From JBCCHY01 sp039028495 (GTDB taxonomy: Bacteria > Patescibacteriota > Saccharimonadia > Saccharimonadales > VXPC01), in assembly GCA_039028495.1 (NCBI GenBank), contig JBCCHY010000001.1:16802-80801 (forward strand): a stretch of DNA of 64,000 nucleotides. Reading direction: 5' to 3'. Numbering within the stretch: position 1 is the stretch's first letter; each line of letters begins with the position of its first letter. The position numbers were made by a program, and so were the translations under genes. Shown piece by piece: positions 25,743-33,523 of this stretch. The notes beneath the pieces were generated by a model. That model was given only the letters and a program-made list of their open reading frames with translations, searched no databases and had not been told where the DNA came from.

Positions 25743-26795
25743 ATGAAGATTCATTCAGTGAGAATGCAAAATGTGCGGGGGCACAATGATCTCAGCCTCG
25801 AGTTTGTTGATGGGGTTAATGTGCTGGTAGGTCCAAATGCCTGCGGTAAAACAACAGTGCTTGAGTCGCTGTCTATGGGTTGCACCGGCAAAAGCCCGGG
25901 TACTAAGCCGTCCGAAATGCTGCAAAACGATGCCAGCTGGATGCGGATCGATATTTCTACAGACACTGATGCACGTATCGTCCGCTACCAGCCAGAAAAA
26001 AGCCAGACTAGAACAATAGAGATAGACGGCAAACAACAGACCAGACTAAAGCACTCCCACATAGCGCCCATTGTCTGGTTTGACCCTGAGCAGCTACGCC
26101 TGCTACGCGGATCGCCTGCAAGAAGACGAGAATACATGGACTACGTATTGTCCCAGCTGGACCCAAACTACAGTACACACCTGTCGCGTTACAGCAGGGC
26201 CCTGCGTCAACGTAACGCACTGCTCAAATCTGCCAACCCTACCAGAGATGCGCTCTTTGTCTGGAATGTGCGCCTCAGTGAGCATGGTGACTATATTCAC
26301 AGCTCCAGGAAAAAACTAGTTGAAGACATCACCGGTAGTATCGAGCAGAAATATCTCGACCTCTCGGGTACTACAAAAAGTATCTCGCCCATGTACCAGG
26401 CGCTGGAGGCAAAAGGCAGCTACTCAGAAAACCTCCTTAAGAGTCTCGAGAGCAGCTATGACCGAGATCGAGCCATCGGCCATACTACAGCAGGCCCGCA
26501 CAGAGACGATCTATTATTCGGGGACGATTCTGGTCAGGCACTCGGTCTGTCGGCATCTAGGGGCGAAGTCCGCACATTGGTTCTGGCTCTTAAGCTACTC
26601 GAGGTGGAGCTACTAGAGAGTGCCTTCAGTAGCAGTCCCTTACTGCTATTTGACGATGTATTCTCAGAGCTAGACGGTGCCCGCAGACAAGCATTCGTAT
26701 CCGCACTATCCCATCTACAAACCATCATAACTACTACAGATGCAGACATAGTGACCAAAGATTTCGCACGTAAAGCCAATATCCTCGCCATCTAG
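25743..26795 (+). CDS. recF: RecF DNA repair and replication ATPase
   Basis: A 350-residue SMC-like ATPase that loads RecA at gaps. Walker A GPNACGKTT is near residues 31-39, the RecF-specific DPEQLRLLRGSPARRREYMD is near 114-131, the signature-like LSASRGEVRTLVL is near 264-276 and Walker B LLLFDDVFSELD near 299-310. Length is normal. It sits beside yidC-jag instead of behind dnaN, its common bacterial place, and is convergent with rnpA, from which a 56-bp palindrome separates it. Confidence 0.95.
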   Translation: MKIHSVRMQNVRGHNDLSLEFVDGVNVLVGPNACGKTTVLESLSMGCTGKSPGTKPSEMLQNDASWMRIDISTDTDARIVRYQPEKSQTRTIEIDGKQQTRLKHSHIAPIVWFDPEQLRLLRGSPARRREYMDYVLSQLDPNYSTHLSRYSRALRQRNALLKSANPTRDALFVWNVRLSEHGDYIHSSRKKLVEDITGSIEQKYLDLSGTTKSISPMYQALEAKGSYSENLLKSLESSYDRDRAIGHTTAGPHRDDLLFGDDSGQALGLSASRGEVRTLVLALKLLEVELLESAFSSSPLLLFDDVFSELDGARRQAFVSALSHLQTIITTTDADIVTKDFARKANILAI

Positions 26796-26801
26796 CACCC
26801 T

Positions 26802-26857
26802 AAACCAAAAAGGTGAAAAAACGAGACGATCGTCTCGTTTTTTCACCTTTTTGGTTT
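26802..26857. terminator. 56-bp perfect palindrome, recF/rnpA convergent terminator
   Basis: Left arm 26802-26829 and right arm 26830-26857 are exact complements with no unpaired loop; the core is AAGGTGAAAAAACGAGACGA followed by its complement. It has A and T tracts for both directions and lies exactly between the recF and rnpA stops, so a two-way terminator fits. The central 44 bases are repeated exactly at 31533-31576. Confidence 0.8.
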
Positions 26858-26864
26858 TAGCTGT

Positions 26865-27206
26865 TTAGGTAGACTTCAGGTCTTCTATAGCTGGCAGGAG
26901 CGATCTCTCTAGCTCTGTATGATCAACCGTAGATACACGCTCATCGTGCACTATTATCGCTATATCTAGATTGGGCATACCGTCGATGTTTTTTCGTATA
27001 AGTTCATATATGCGTCTACGTATGCGGTTGCGAGTAACCGCGCTCTTTGCAACCTTTTTACTGACAATTACAGCTAGGCGGTAGTTCTTTCGTTTTGGAT
27101 TCTGGACGTATTTAACCGTGGCATACTTTGTGCGTGTGCCTTTGCCGTGCCTAAACAGATACTTTAGGCTGCCATGCCCATGAAAACGAAATGTGTTGCT
27201 TATCAT
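26865..27206 (-). CDS. rnpA: Ribonuclease P protein component
   Basis: A 113-residue basic protein that helps RNase P RNA cut tRNA 5' leaders. The start FRFHGHGSLKYLFRHGKG matches the family N-terminus, and the RNR-type motif SAVTRNRIRRRIYELIR (about residues 57-73) is diagnostic. It has a leaderless -10 box. rpmH, normally just upstream, is about 1.1 kb away here with an unrelated gene between. Confidence 0.95.
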   Translation of the reverse strand: MISNTFRFHGHGSLKYLFRHGKGTRTKYATVKYVQNPKRKNYRLAVIVSKKVAKSAVTRNRIRRRIYELIRKNIDGMPNLDIAIIVHDERVSTVDHTELERSLLPAIEDLKST

Positions 27207-27212
27207 TAGACC

Positions 27213-27218
27213 ATAGTA
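27213..27218 (-). promoter_or_regulatory. -10 box TACTAT, leaderless
   Basis: TACTAT on the minus strand, six bases before the ATG at 27206 of rnpA. Confidence 0.5.
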
Positions 27219-27271
27219 TATCCCGAAATGATGGTAGCTGGTTACGCTTGTCTTTTAAATCTTATGTGTTG

Positions 27272-27277
27272 TACATT
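27272..27277 (+). promoter_or_regulatory. -10 box TACATT, leaderless
   Basis: TACATT ending six bases before the ATG at 27284. It supports that start over the longer reading from 27191. Confidence 0.5.
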
Positions 27278-27283
27278 TACTGT

Positions 27284-28159
27284 ATGAATACCCTTCTAAT
27301 CGAAAGATGCTTGAATAGAGCAACCGTGGACGGACATAACGCGGCTGTTGCTAACAGACCACTGACAGGTATTGAGCTAATGATGCTTCAACCATCACAG
27401 GTCCCAGAAGAAAGACTTGCTGCTGTACGAGACGCCATATCGAGAACACCAAGACATATTGCTGGTATTGTTCTTGGTAATCCTTTTTATTTTGATGTTA
27501 TGAAGATAGACGGTGTAGATACGAATACGTCTGCGTGTCGACCACCCCTAATTGATGTTCTGACTAGATCTAGTGACGGGTGGCAAGGACACTACTGCCA
27601 ACCAAAAGCAATCGAAAACCTAGCAAGAAGCGCCGGCTATACCCCCGACTCTCACACCAATATAGTCGTTGCCGGCCATACAACCGCGACGTGCAGTGCG
27701 GTTATCGCTCTGGCGCGCAGGACATCACAAACGCATCTTGTCAGTCTTGCCAGAGACCCTTTCAGAGAACTAAACAGGTTTTCTCGAAAAACCGGACGTG
27801 AAGCTAAGCTGCATCACGGAAAAAGGGCATCTGCCGAGTTAGCGCGCACGCTCACCATGCCTGCTGTAGTCGTAATTGAAACCTTTGATAAACCAGACTC
27901 CGAAGACTATGCCGAAAGGGTGCTTCCAGACGAATCGCTTCGTGATCTACCGGATGGCTCAATAGTGATTGATGTTGGCTCTCATTCAAAGAGACGGGCC
28001 TTGACCGAGAGAGTAGAAGAATTTGACCATCTATCTATTTGCGGAGGCGTAGAGTTTACAGCTAGGCTAATTCTAGCTCAGGAGAAAACAATTCACGGCG
28101 GCAAAATCCCCTTTATGCCCATCCTAGAAGCCATAACAAACGACAAGAGTGAGTACTAG
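27284..28159 (+). CDS. Rossmann-like protein, possibly FolD-related
   Basis: A 291-residue soluble protein. Segments WQGHYCQPKAIENL, NIVVAGHTTATCSAVIALAR and GSIVIDVGSHSKRRALTE, in this order, recall methylenetetrahydrofolate dehydrogenase (FolD) or shikimate-dehydrogenase-like Rossmann folds: substrate-side proline region, nucleotide loop, then the VIDVG strand. FolD's catalytic lysine and the G-G-V-G-P loop are not clear (GGKIPFMPIL stands in place), so the match is weak and the protein may be divergent or of different function. Start at 27284 follows its leaderless -10 box. It is inserted in opposite direction between rpmH and rnpA. Confidence 0.6.
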   Translation: MNTLLIERCLNRATVDGHNAAVANRPLTGIELMMLQPSQVPEERLAAVRDAISRTPRHIAGIVLGNPFYFDVMKIDGVDTNTSACRPPLIDVLTRSSDGWQGHYCQPKAIENLARSAGYTPDSHTNIVVAGHTTATCSAVIALARRTSQTHLVSLARDPFRELNRFSRKTGREAKLHHGKRASAELARTLTMPAVVVIETFDKPDSEDYAERVLPDESLRDLPDGSIVIDVGSHSKRRALTERVEEFDHLSICGGVEFTARLILAQEKTIHGGKIPFMPILEAITNDKSEY

Positions 28160-28184
28160 CGAGCAAAGATTTATGTATACGTGT

Positions 28185-28215
28185 CTTTAAGTAATTACTT
28201 GCTCATTACTTAAAG
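28185..28215. terminator. Hairpin after the Rossmann-like gene
   Basis: CTTTAAGTAAT (28185-28195) and ATTACTTAAAG (28205-28215) form an 11-bp stem with a 9-base loop 26 bases after the stop at 28159. No T tract follows, so termination is uncertain. Confidence 0.4.
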
Positions 28216-28268
28216 AATCCGCTTTCGGTGGGAGGATCACCTGAGAAATCTATGATTTCCCGGCGTCT

Positions 28269-28293
28269 AAGGAGGGAGGTGCCCTCCCTCCTT
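28269..28293 (-). terminator. GC-rich hairpin just past the rpmH stop
   Basis: AAGGAGGGAGG (28269-28279) and CCTCCCTCCTT (28283-28293) form an 11-bp stem with a 3-base loop immediately after rpmH. No T tract follows on the minus strand, so it may stabilise the mRNA end rather than terminate. Confidence 0.5.
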
Positions 28294-28294
28294 A

Positions 28295-28432
28295 CTAGGC
28301 AGAGATTTTTTTGCGGCCCTTTAAGCGGCGGCGCTTGAGCACTTTTTTACCAGCGCGGTTCTTCATCCGAGCAAAGAAGCCGTGATTTCTGGCTCTTTTA
28401 CGCTTTTTGGGCTGGAATGTCCTTTTTGGCAT
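28295..28432 (-). CDS. rpmH: 50S ribosomal protein L34
   Basis: A 45-residue, very basic protein of the large ribosomal subunit. It starts [19 protein letters not shown] and carries the family [18 protein letters not shown] core, matching L34 over its whole length. It is placed 62 bases downstream of the cutinase-like gene on the same strand, with its own promoter. L34 normally leads an rpmH-rnpA operon; here rnpA follows only after the intervening opposite gene. Confidence 0.97.
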   Translation of the reverse strand: MPKRTFQPKKRKRARNHGFFARMKNRAGKKVLKRRRLKGRKKISA

Positions 28433-28463
28433 GATTTTCTTTCAATATTTGATTCGGGCGATA

Positions 28464-28492
28464 ACTATACCAGAGGTGTAACAGATTGACAA
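28464..28492 (-). promoter_or_regulatory. rpmH promoter
   Basis: On the minus strand TTGTCA (28492-28487), a 17-base spacer and TATAGT (28469-28464), with a leader of about 25 bases. It overlaps the intergenic space and the end of the cutinase-like gene by a few bases only. Confidence 0.65.
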
Positions 28493-28494
28493 AT

Positions 28495-30912
28495 CTACCC
28501 TAGATGCAGGTAGTAGATATGTCTGCCGGATGAAATCATTTTGTGAACCGAGATTATCCAGCGCTGGCTGTCACCTGCCGGCTCAACCAGCCCTAGTCCC
28601 TGGTATTCAGCTGAATCTTCTGTAACCCGATACACAGGTAACAGGGGCGGATCTATAGCGACCGGGATGAGGCGTGCAGCCTGAGCCTGACTCTCTGTGA
28701 GAAATACTTTTGGCTCTAACGGCTGTGGACTTGTCGGTACCCTGACCGTCCCTCCAGGGCCAATCAGCACGACCTCTACATCGTCTAGTGTTAAACCCTC
28801 TACCTCAATCCCTGCAGATTCTGCTGGCAAGCTAACGATGTGCTGGCCATCCTGCTCAATTTGTAGCCAATCAACATCGACTAGGCCGTCCCACTCGATA
28901 CGTAGCCCATCTTTTGTTTCTATCGAAGTGATGTCGGCACTAGGCGGTAACACATCAGTAACTGTCGAATCCGTACCAACCTCGACAACTATCCGCTCCC
29001 GCGATGCTGTCCCGTCATGTGATGTAGCCTGAGCCGTAATCTCGTACTGACCCTCGTTCGCTGCAATAAACACGACTGAATCTGATTCTATTTCATACAC
29101 GCCATCGCCGCTCAGATCCCATTCAATCCTGTCAATAAAACTATCTGGATCAGTTGCATCAACCAGTAGCTCTAGCTGTTGCCCCGGCACTACGACATAC
29201 TCGCCTGAACTACTGGTATGGATAGGGGCCAGCCTGATATCAATCTCTGGGGCATTAATGCTACCAATTAGCACATCGTATAGCTCATGATTGCCCCGAT
29301 ATTTAGGATATATCTCGCTAACATGACCGCAGGCTCCGTCAGCGATCGTCTCATGAAACTTACGGGCCTGAGCTAGATGATACGGGGCCAGAACATCTGA
29401 ACTATCTAGTAGTGTCGGATAAAACACTGGAATGATACAGACACCCTTGTCATTAGCGGCTTGCAGCACATCCTGGATGCTTACTCCCGTGGTGTTCTCG
29501 GGGCTTGTGCTGTAGGAGTTTGTGAAATAGACGATCGTATTGCTGCTCAGCCCTAACCAGTCGGCGTTATTGACAGTGTCAAGCAGGACACCTAGGTTGC
29601 TGTCTGGCAGATCACGCCCACCACCAGAGAAAGACCTCAGTGTGTATTGGCCAACATAGGCCTGAATAGGGCTGTAGTCAGTCAAACGTTGCCTGTAGAC
29701 ATCACCGGATAGATCAAGCGGCATCTCCCAGCTGGGTATGGACTCATCTCCTGATGAATACTCGTTATAGACCACCAAACCTGCTCTAGCGAGCGGCCTA
29801 GACTCAGTGATTTTTCTAAAGCTTTCGTTCAGCGTAAAACGAGAGCCGCCGAGCAGCACTTTGTCCATATTGGCCGTTGTATCGAACATCAACATAACAT
29901 CGCCAGCAAAGCCGACATCTCTGCCGTTTATAGGCACACTGCTACGACGCAAATCCGGATCGGCTCCACTTAAATCTGCTAGGCGGGACTGAGTGCTTAG
30001 CACCATTTCCACCGCTGATTCGGCGATATACTCGTCTTTATATTTATTGACGTGGGCATCGGCTGGATTTTTCTTGCTAGTGTAGGGACTAACCCCATTA
30101 CAGATAATATCCGCCCGGTCACACCAACTAGTAAATTTGCCCAGCAGCACATCCGGCACATATGGGTCGCGAGCACCCAGCGACGGAAACCCAAGGCCCG
30201 ATGTCTTGCCACGAGCATAGGGTTGTTTGGGGTTGCCACCGCCGAAACCTGTGTACAGATTAGCTCTCGGGTCTCCATATAGGGCAACATGAGCGAGCCG
30301 TTCGATCAGCGGGTCCAGACCATCCTCATGCATCTGCCAAAGTGCCGTTCCGACAACATCTGCTCCTTGAGAATACCCACCTAGATATATCAGCTGATTG
30401 GGGCAGCGCTGCATATGCTCCTCGAGGAATCCAGCTAACTCTATCGCCCCATTGTATACAGATCCGCCGTATTCGCTCTGGCCTGAACCACGGTGCACAA
30501 ATGCTCCGATACCCTCAGGAGTCGGTATGGTTACGAACGGCAATCTATCAGTGACCACGCCAATTGCCTGGTATCCGTGCTGGCTATACTTGTGAGGGAA
30601 ATTCTGCAGCGTCAACCGATCAATCCGTAAATTTTCATGTCCATTCGCATGAATCTGCTCCTCAAGTTTTTCGAAGAACCTAAAAGACTCGGGTTCAAAA
30701 TCAAAAAGACTATCCTGATCAAAGTTATTGGGATTGCCCGCGCCACCATTCTGTCCAGACCCTCGTATAAATAAGGCCAGAACATCCTCACAAGGTCTCT
30801 CAGACACGATGTTGCTATCTAGTATTGTTTGCTCCACAGCCTCGGTAGCGCGATAGCTTAATGGACCCAATACAAGCACGCAGAAACCCACCAGCACTAA
30901 GCTATATCTCAT
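28495..30912 (-). CDS. Secreted cutinase-like esterase with vWA and PKD-like domains
   Basis: An 805-residue secreted protein. Signal peptide or anchor (about 1-25). Residues 40-310 are a cutinase/acetylxylan-esterase-type alpha-beta hydrolase: LGGYSQGADV carries the nucleophile serine (GYSQG), the Asp region is WCDRADIICNG and the His is in DAHVNKYKDEY, so the triad looks complete. Residues 333-530 look like a von Willebrand A domain (VMLMFDTTANMDK, then IVYFTNSYS). Residues 560-650 are PKD-like (LVDATDPDSFIDRIEWDLSGDG), and a beta-rich tail follows. Cutinases usually lack these extra domains, so this is a fused surface esterase. The substrate (ester-linked wall or cell-surface lipid, polyester) is unknown. 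Confidence 0.85.
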   Translation of the reverse strand: MRYSLVLVGFCVLVLGPLSYRATEAVEQTILDSNIVSERPCEDVLALFIRGSGQNGGAGNPNNFDQDSLFDFEPESFRFFEKLEEQIHANGHENLRIDRLTLQNFPHKYSQHGYQAIGVVTDRLPFVTIPTPEGIGAFVHRGSGQSEYGGSVYNGAIELAGFLEEHMQRCPNQLIYLGGYSQGADVVGTALWQMHEDGLDPLIERLAHVALYGDPRANLYTGFGGGNPKQPYARGKTSGLGFPSLGARDPYVPDVLLGKFTSWCDRADIICNGVSPYTSKKNPADAHVNKYKDEYIAESAVEMVLSTQSRLADLSGADPDLRRSSVPINGRDVGFAGDVMLMFDTTANMDKVLLGGSRFTLNESFRKITESRPLARAGLVVYNEYSSGDESIPSWEMPLDLSGDVYRQRLTDYSPIQAYVGQYTLRSFSGGGRDLPDSNLGVLLDTVNNADWLGLSSNTIVYFTNSYSTSPENTTGVSIQDVLQAANDKGVCIIPVFYPTLLDSSDVLAPYHLAQARKFHETIADGACGHVSEIYPKYRGNHELYDVLIGSINAPEIDIRLAPIHTSSSGEYVVVPGQQLELLVDATDPDSFIDRIEWDLSGDGVYEIESDSVVFIAANEGQYEITAQATSHDGTASRERIVVEVGTDSTVTDVLPPSADITSIETKDGLRIEWDGLVDVDWLQIEQDGQHIVSLPAESAGIEVEGLTLDDVEVVLIGPGGTVRVPTSPQPLEPKVFLTESQAQAARLIPVAIDPPLLPVYRVTEDSAEYQGLGLVEPAGDSQRWIISVHKMISSGRHIYYLHLG

Positions 30913-30919
30913 GCTATCT

Positions 30920-30925
30920 ATACTA
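30920..30925 (-). promoter_or_regulatory. -10 box TAGTAT, leaderless
   Basis: TAGTAT on the minus strand, seven bases before the ATG at 30912 of the cutinase-like gene. Confidence 0.5.
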
Positions 30926-30963
30926 GCTAGAAACCACCATCATATGATTTAGGTTTGTGTTAA

Positions 30964-31476
30964 TTAATCCCTGGTGTTCTTAGAGCTTCTAATGGAGAGT
31001 TTGTAGTGGCTGTCATCATAAAAAGAGACGGACAGGTCTAGTTCATATCTACCAGATGTTGTGGTAATCCTACAAGTAGTTTGAGCACCTATATCGTCAC
31101 AGCCGTTGGTAGTGCTGTCCACTACATTGCTATATTGATTTTGCTGAGAAAAAGCACTCATATAGTCTTCTGGCTTACCTACTGTTGAAACGGACACTTT
31201 ATATGTCTCACGATAAAAAGGGCACTCGCCGCCTCCAATGAAGGGACAGAATATACCGAAGCGTCCGCGCTCTTCACTGGTGCTGATTAGCTCCCAGTCA
31301 GCTGGTATTTCAAAGCTCTGGAGCTTGTTGCGGACTAGCCAGAACACCGGCGCACGGGTACCTAGTGTGTGGTTGTAAATAGTCGCGAACACGAACCAGG
31401 CTAGCAGAATCAGCGGTAGCCTCTTCAACCATTCTCTTGTCGTCCATTTCAGAGGGTTAGAGATCCATGTTTTCAT
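30964..31476 (-). CDS. Single-helix anchored protein of unknown function
   Basis: A 170-residue protein with one hydrophobic helix (about 20-36) near the N-terminus and an outside domain with four cysteines (CPFIGGGECPF, then CDDIGAQTTCR) that probably form two disulphides. The rest is beta-rich and ends in a strand pattern LDLSVSFYDDSHYKLSIRS. No family recognised. It is next to the replication origin, on the side away from dnaA, and has a leaderless promoter. Confidence 0.7.
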   Translation of the reverse strand: MKTWISNPLKWTTREWLKRLPLILLAWFVFATIYNHTLGTRAPVFWLVRNKLQSFEIPADWELISTSEERGRFGIFCPFIGGGECPFYRETYKVSVSTVGKPEDYMSAFSQQNQYSNVVDSTTNGCDDIGAQTTCRITTTSGRYELDLSVSFYDDSHYKLSIRSSKNTRD

Positions 31477-31482
31477 ACCCCA

Positions 31483-31488
31483 ATACTA
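31483..31488 (-). promoter_or_regulatory. Extended -10 box TGG-TAGTAT, leaderless
   Basis: TAGTAT with upstream TGG on the minus strand, six bases before the ATG at 31476. Confidence 0.55.
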
Positions 31489-31532
31489 CCAAAGATAGTC
31501 GCTACAACATGAATCTATAATCAAACCATAAC

Positions 31533-31576
31533 AAAAGGTGAAAAAACGAGACGATCGTCTCGTTTTTTCACCTTTT
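31533..31576. repeat. 44-bp perfect palindrome beside oriC
   Basis: Arms 31533-31554 and 31555-31576 are exact complements with no loop. All 44 bases also occur inside the palindrome at 26802-26857. Here it lies between divergent genes, about 90 bases before the first DnaA box, so ordinary termination is less obvious than at the first copy. Confidence 0.8.
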
Positions 31577-31659
31577 TTAGTGATTAGCACAGGTATCTTT
31601 CTTCCGCAATAGAATCTTGGGGATAGTTGTAGAATTTGCGTCGGCTTTTGCCCTGAAAA

Positions 31660-31800
31660 TGACGAGTTTATACACATTTGTAGCCAAGTAGTCCACAGAT
31701 TTACCTCTGTTAATTATTCTGTGTGGAAAAAAGCTAAAGTGTTTTGTGTTTTTTAGGTAAATAAACATTGACGGACTTTTTCCTGTGGAAAAGTCTGAAA
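31660..31800 (+). other. Probable replication origin (oriC)
   Basis: Directly upstream of dnaA. An exact DnaA box TTATACACA is at 31668-31676. TGTGGAAAA, one base off the reverse consensus, occurs at 31732-31740 and again at 31784-31792; TAGTCCACA at 31689-31697 is a weaker match. A/T-rich stretches between them (near 31698-31730 and 31741-31770) could unwind. Gene context (dnaA, dnaN next to it) and box clustering support an origin; strand asymmetry would need a whole-genome skew plot. Confidence 0.75.
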
Positions 31801-31847
31801 TCAAGGTGTATATTTATGGCTAGATTACGAGGTAAAAGGGGTAGTAA

Positions 31848-33233
31848 GTGGAAGCAGAAAACCTATGGCAGTCTGTGCTCGGAGAAATCGAGCTGAGCGT
31901 ATCCAGAGCTAGCTATGTGACTTGGTTTAAAAACACTCGTCTGCTCCGCCGTAGCGAAGAAGAAATCGTCGTAGGTGTCCCAAATATATTCGCTAAGCAG
32001 CAGTTAGAAATGAAGTTTTCTGACCTGATAACAGACATTTTACGAAAGAACGGCGCTGACCCAGAAGTAGTTTCATTCAAAATACATACCCCGAAAAAAA
32101 CTATGACTCACGCAAAGACCGAGGACGAAGAGACAGTCCAAGTATCCTTTCCCGAAGAGTCCTCTCAGAGCAAGCCCACTAAGAAACCTCCTGCCATGAC
32201 AGCCGATGTGTCACATGACTACCGCCAGGGACTAAATAGTAAATACACTTTCGAAAATTTTATATCTGGATCAGGCAATGAGCTAGCCTATGCTGCCTGC
32301 CAAGCAGTTGCTAACAAGCCTGGTGAGAAATATAACCCACTATTCATATACGGTGGAGTGGGTATAGGTAAAACCCATCTCATCCAGGCTGTCGGCAATG
32401 AGGTGCTGAAGAATAACCCAAAGGCCAAGGTTGTCTACGTCACTATCGAGCAGTTCGTGCAGGAATTTACTGACTCTATCAGACACAAAAAAGCTGGGGC
32501 ATTCGCCCAACACTACCGTAATGTTGATGTGTTAATAGTCGACGACATACAGTTCATCGCGAGCAAAGAAAAAACTCAGGAGGAGTTCTTCCATACCTTT
32601 AACGTCCTACATCAGGCTAACAAGCAGGTGATCATCAGCAGCGACAAGCCTCCCCACGCCATCCCAACACTCGAAGAGCGTCTCAGGAGCCGTTTCCAGA
32701 TGGGAATGAGTATCGACATGCAAACACCAGACTTTGAGACACGCTGCGCAATTCTGCAGCTCAAAAGTGACGACGTCGATATCAATATAGATCGTGAAAG
32801 CATCGAATTCCTGGCAAATAGTTTCCCGAGTAACATTCGTGAACTGGAAGGTGCTCTCAATCAACTAGTCGCGTTCTGTGAAATGAGGCAAATAGACGCT
32901 AATGTAGACATAGCCAAGCAGGTCTTTGCAAAGCTAGCCAGCCGCCCTAAACACATCTCGCCAAAACAAGTCGTCGAAAAAGTGGCTCGTTACTACCAAA
33001 TCACTGTTGAGCAGATTGTCGGACCAAAACGAGACAAAGACATCGTTCTACCTCGCCAAGTAGCCATGTATCTACTGCGTAGTGAGCTGCACCTGAGTTT
33101 CCCTAGAATCGCCCAGGAGCTAGGCCGCAAGGACCACACCACGGCGATCCATTCAGTTGAAAAGATCGAACGAGAGTCAAAAGTAGACCTCATACTAGCT
33201 CAGCAGCTAGGGGAGATAAAGGATACTCTATGA
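31848..33233 (+). CDS. dnaA: Chromosomal replication initiator DnaA
   Basis: A 461-residue AAA+ protein that opens oriC. Domain I about 1-80, variable linker to 115, AAA+ core 116-345 with Walker A GGVGIGKTH (about 168-176) and Walker B VLIVDDIQF (about 229-237), and DNA-binding domain IV with the DnaA signature near GRKDHTTAIHSVEKI (about 427-441). GTG start with AAAGGGG five to six bases upstream; a TATATT box at 31809-31814 suggests a leader of about 27 bases, so not leaderless. The stop overlaps the next ORF as ATGA. Confidence 0.97.
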   Translation: MEAENLWQSVLGEIELSVSRASYVTWFKNTRLLRRSEEEIVVGVPNIFAKQQLEMKFSDLITDILRKNGADPEVVSFKIHTPKKTMTHAKTEDEETVQVSFPEESSQSKPTKKPPAMTADVSHDYRQGLNSKYTFENFISGSGNELAYAACQAVANKPGEKYNPLFIYGGVGIGKTHLIQAVGNEVLKNNPKAKVVYVTIEQFVQEFTDSIRHKKAGAFAQHYRNVDVLIVDDIQFIASKEKTQEEFFHTFNVLHQANKQVIISSDKPPHAIPTLEERLRSRFQMGMSIDMQTPDFETRCAILQLKSDDVDINIDRESIEFLANSFPSNIRELEGALNQLVAFCEMRQIDANVDIAKQVFAKLASRPKHISPKQVVEKVARYYQITVEQIVGPKRDKDIVLPRQVAMYLLRSELHLSFPRIAQELGRKDHTTAIHSVEKIERESKVDLILAQQLGEIKDTL

Positions 33234-33523
33234 TAAGCAACCAACAATATAGCGCTACGAATAGTCCACACACACAACATGGCGCGTCAGTAACTGAGGA
33301 CAACCGTGCCCCTGCTTGTGCAGAACTCTCAACGTACCCACATATTCAAAGAACAAGTGGTCTTGTAGGTCAAATAGACCCACAGCTTTTCCAGAACCGT
33401 ACACTGATACTTACCCAGGCTTTTGCTCAAACAGAATTGGTTGATTTAACAGATATCATTGATGTTTTTTGCACAGAATCCACAGGACCTAAAACTATTA
33501 CTACAAAGGAGATAAATACATGA
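33230..33523 (+). CDS. 97-aa ORF coupled between dnaA and dnaN
   Basis: A 97-residue product I cannot assign. It starts at an ATGA overlapping the dnaA stop and ends at an ATGA overlapping the dnaN start, so it fits exactly in the operon. Such tight four-base overlaps at both ends are strong evidence for translation. The protein is polar, Thr/Gln-rich, with a mildly hydrophobic helix near residues 56-84 (LILTQAFAQTELVDLTDIIDVF as one possible helix) and two cysteines. It has no match to known origin regulators that I recall. The DNA also contains TCCACA-like segments near 33480, so it could carry DnaA boxes too. Confidence 0.55.
   Translation: MISNQQYSATNSPHTQHGASVTEDNRAPACAELSTYPHIQRTSGLVGQIDPQLFQNRTLILTQAFAQTELVDLTDIIDVFCTESTGPKTITTKEINT

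Noticed and set aside
27191..27283. N-terminal extension of the Rossmann-like gene
   Set aside because: It would cover both the rnpA promoter and the gene's own -10 box; ATG 27284 is better supported.
28240..28262. Hairpin GAAATC-TAT-GATTTC and the similar one at 63037-63053 as a repeat family
   Set aside because: The two share only a short A/T-rich stem in different contexts, which can arise by chance.
26802..31576. The two palindromes as insertion-sequence ends
   Set aside because: No transposase gene lies between them and no target duplication is visible; the genes inside are core replication and ribosomal genes.
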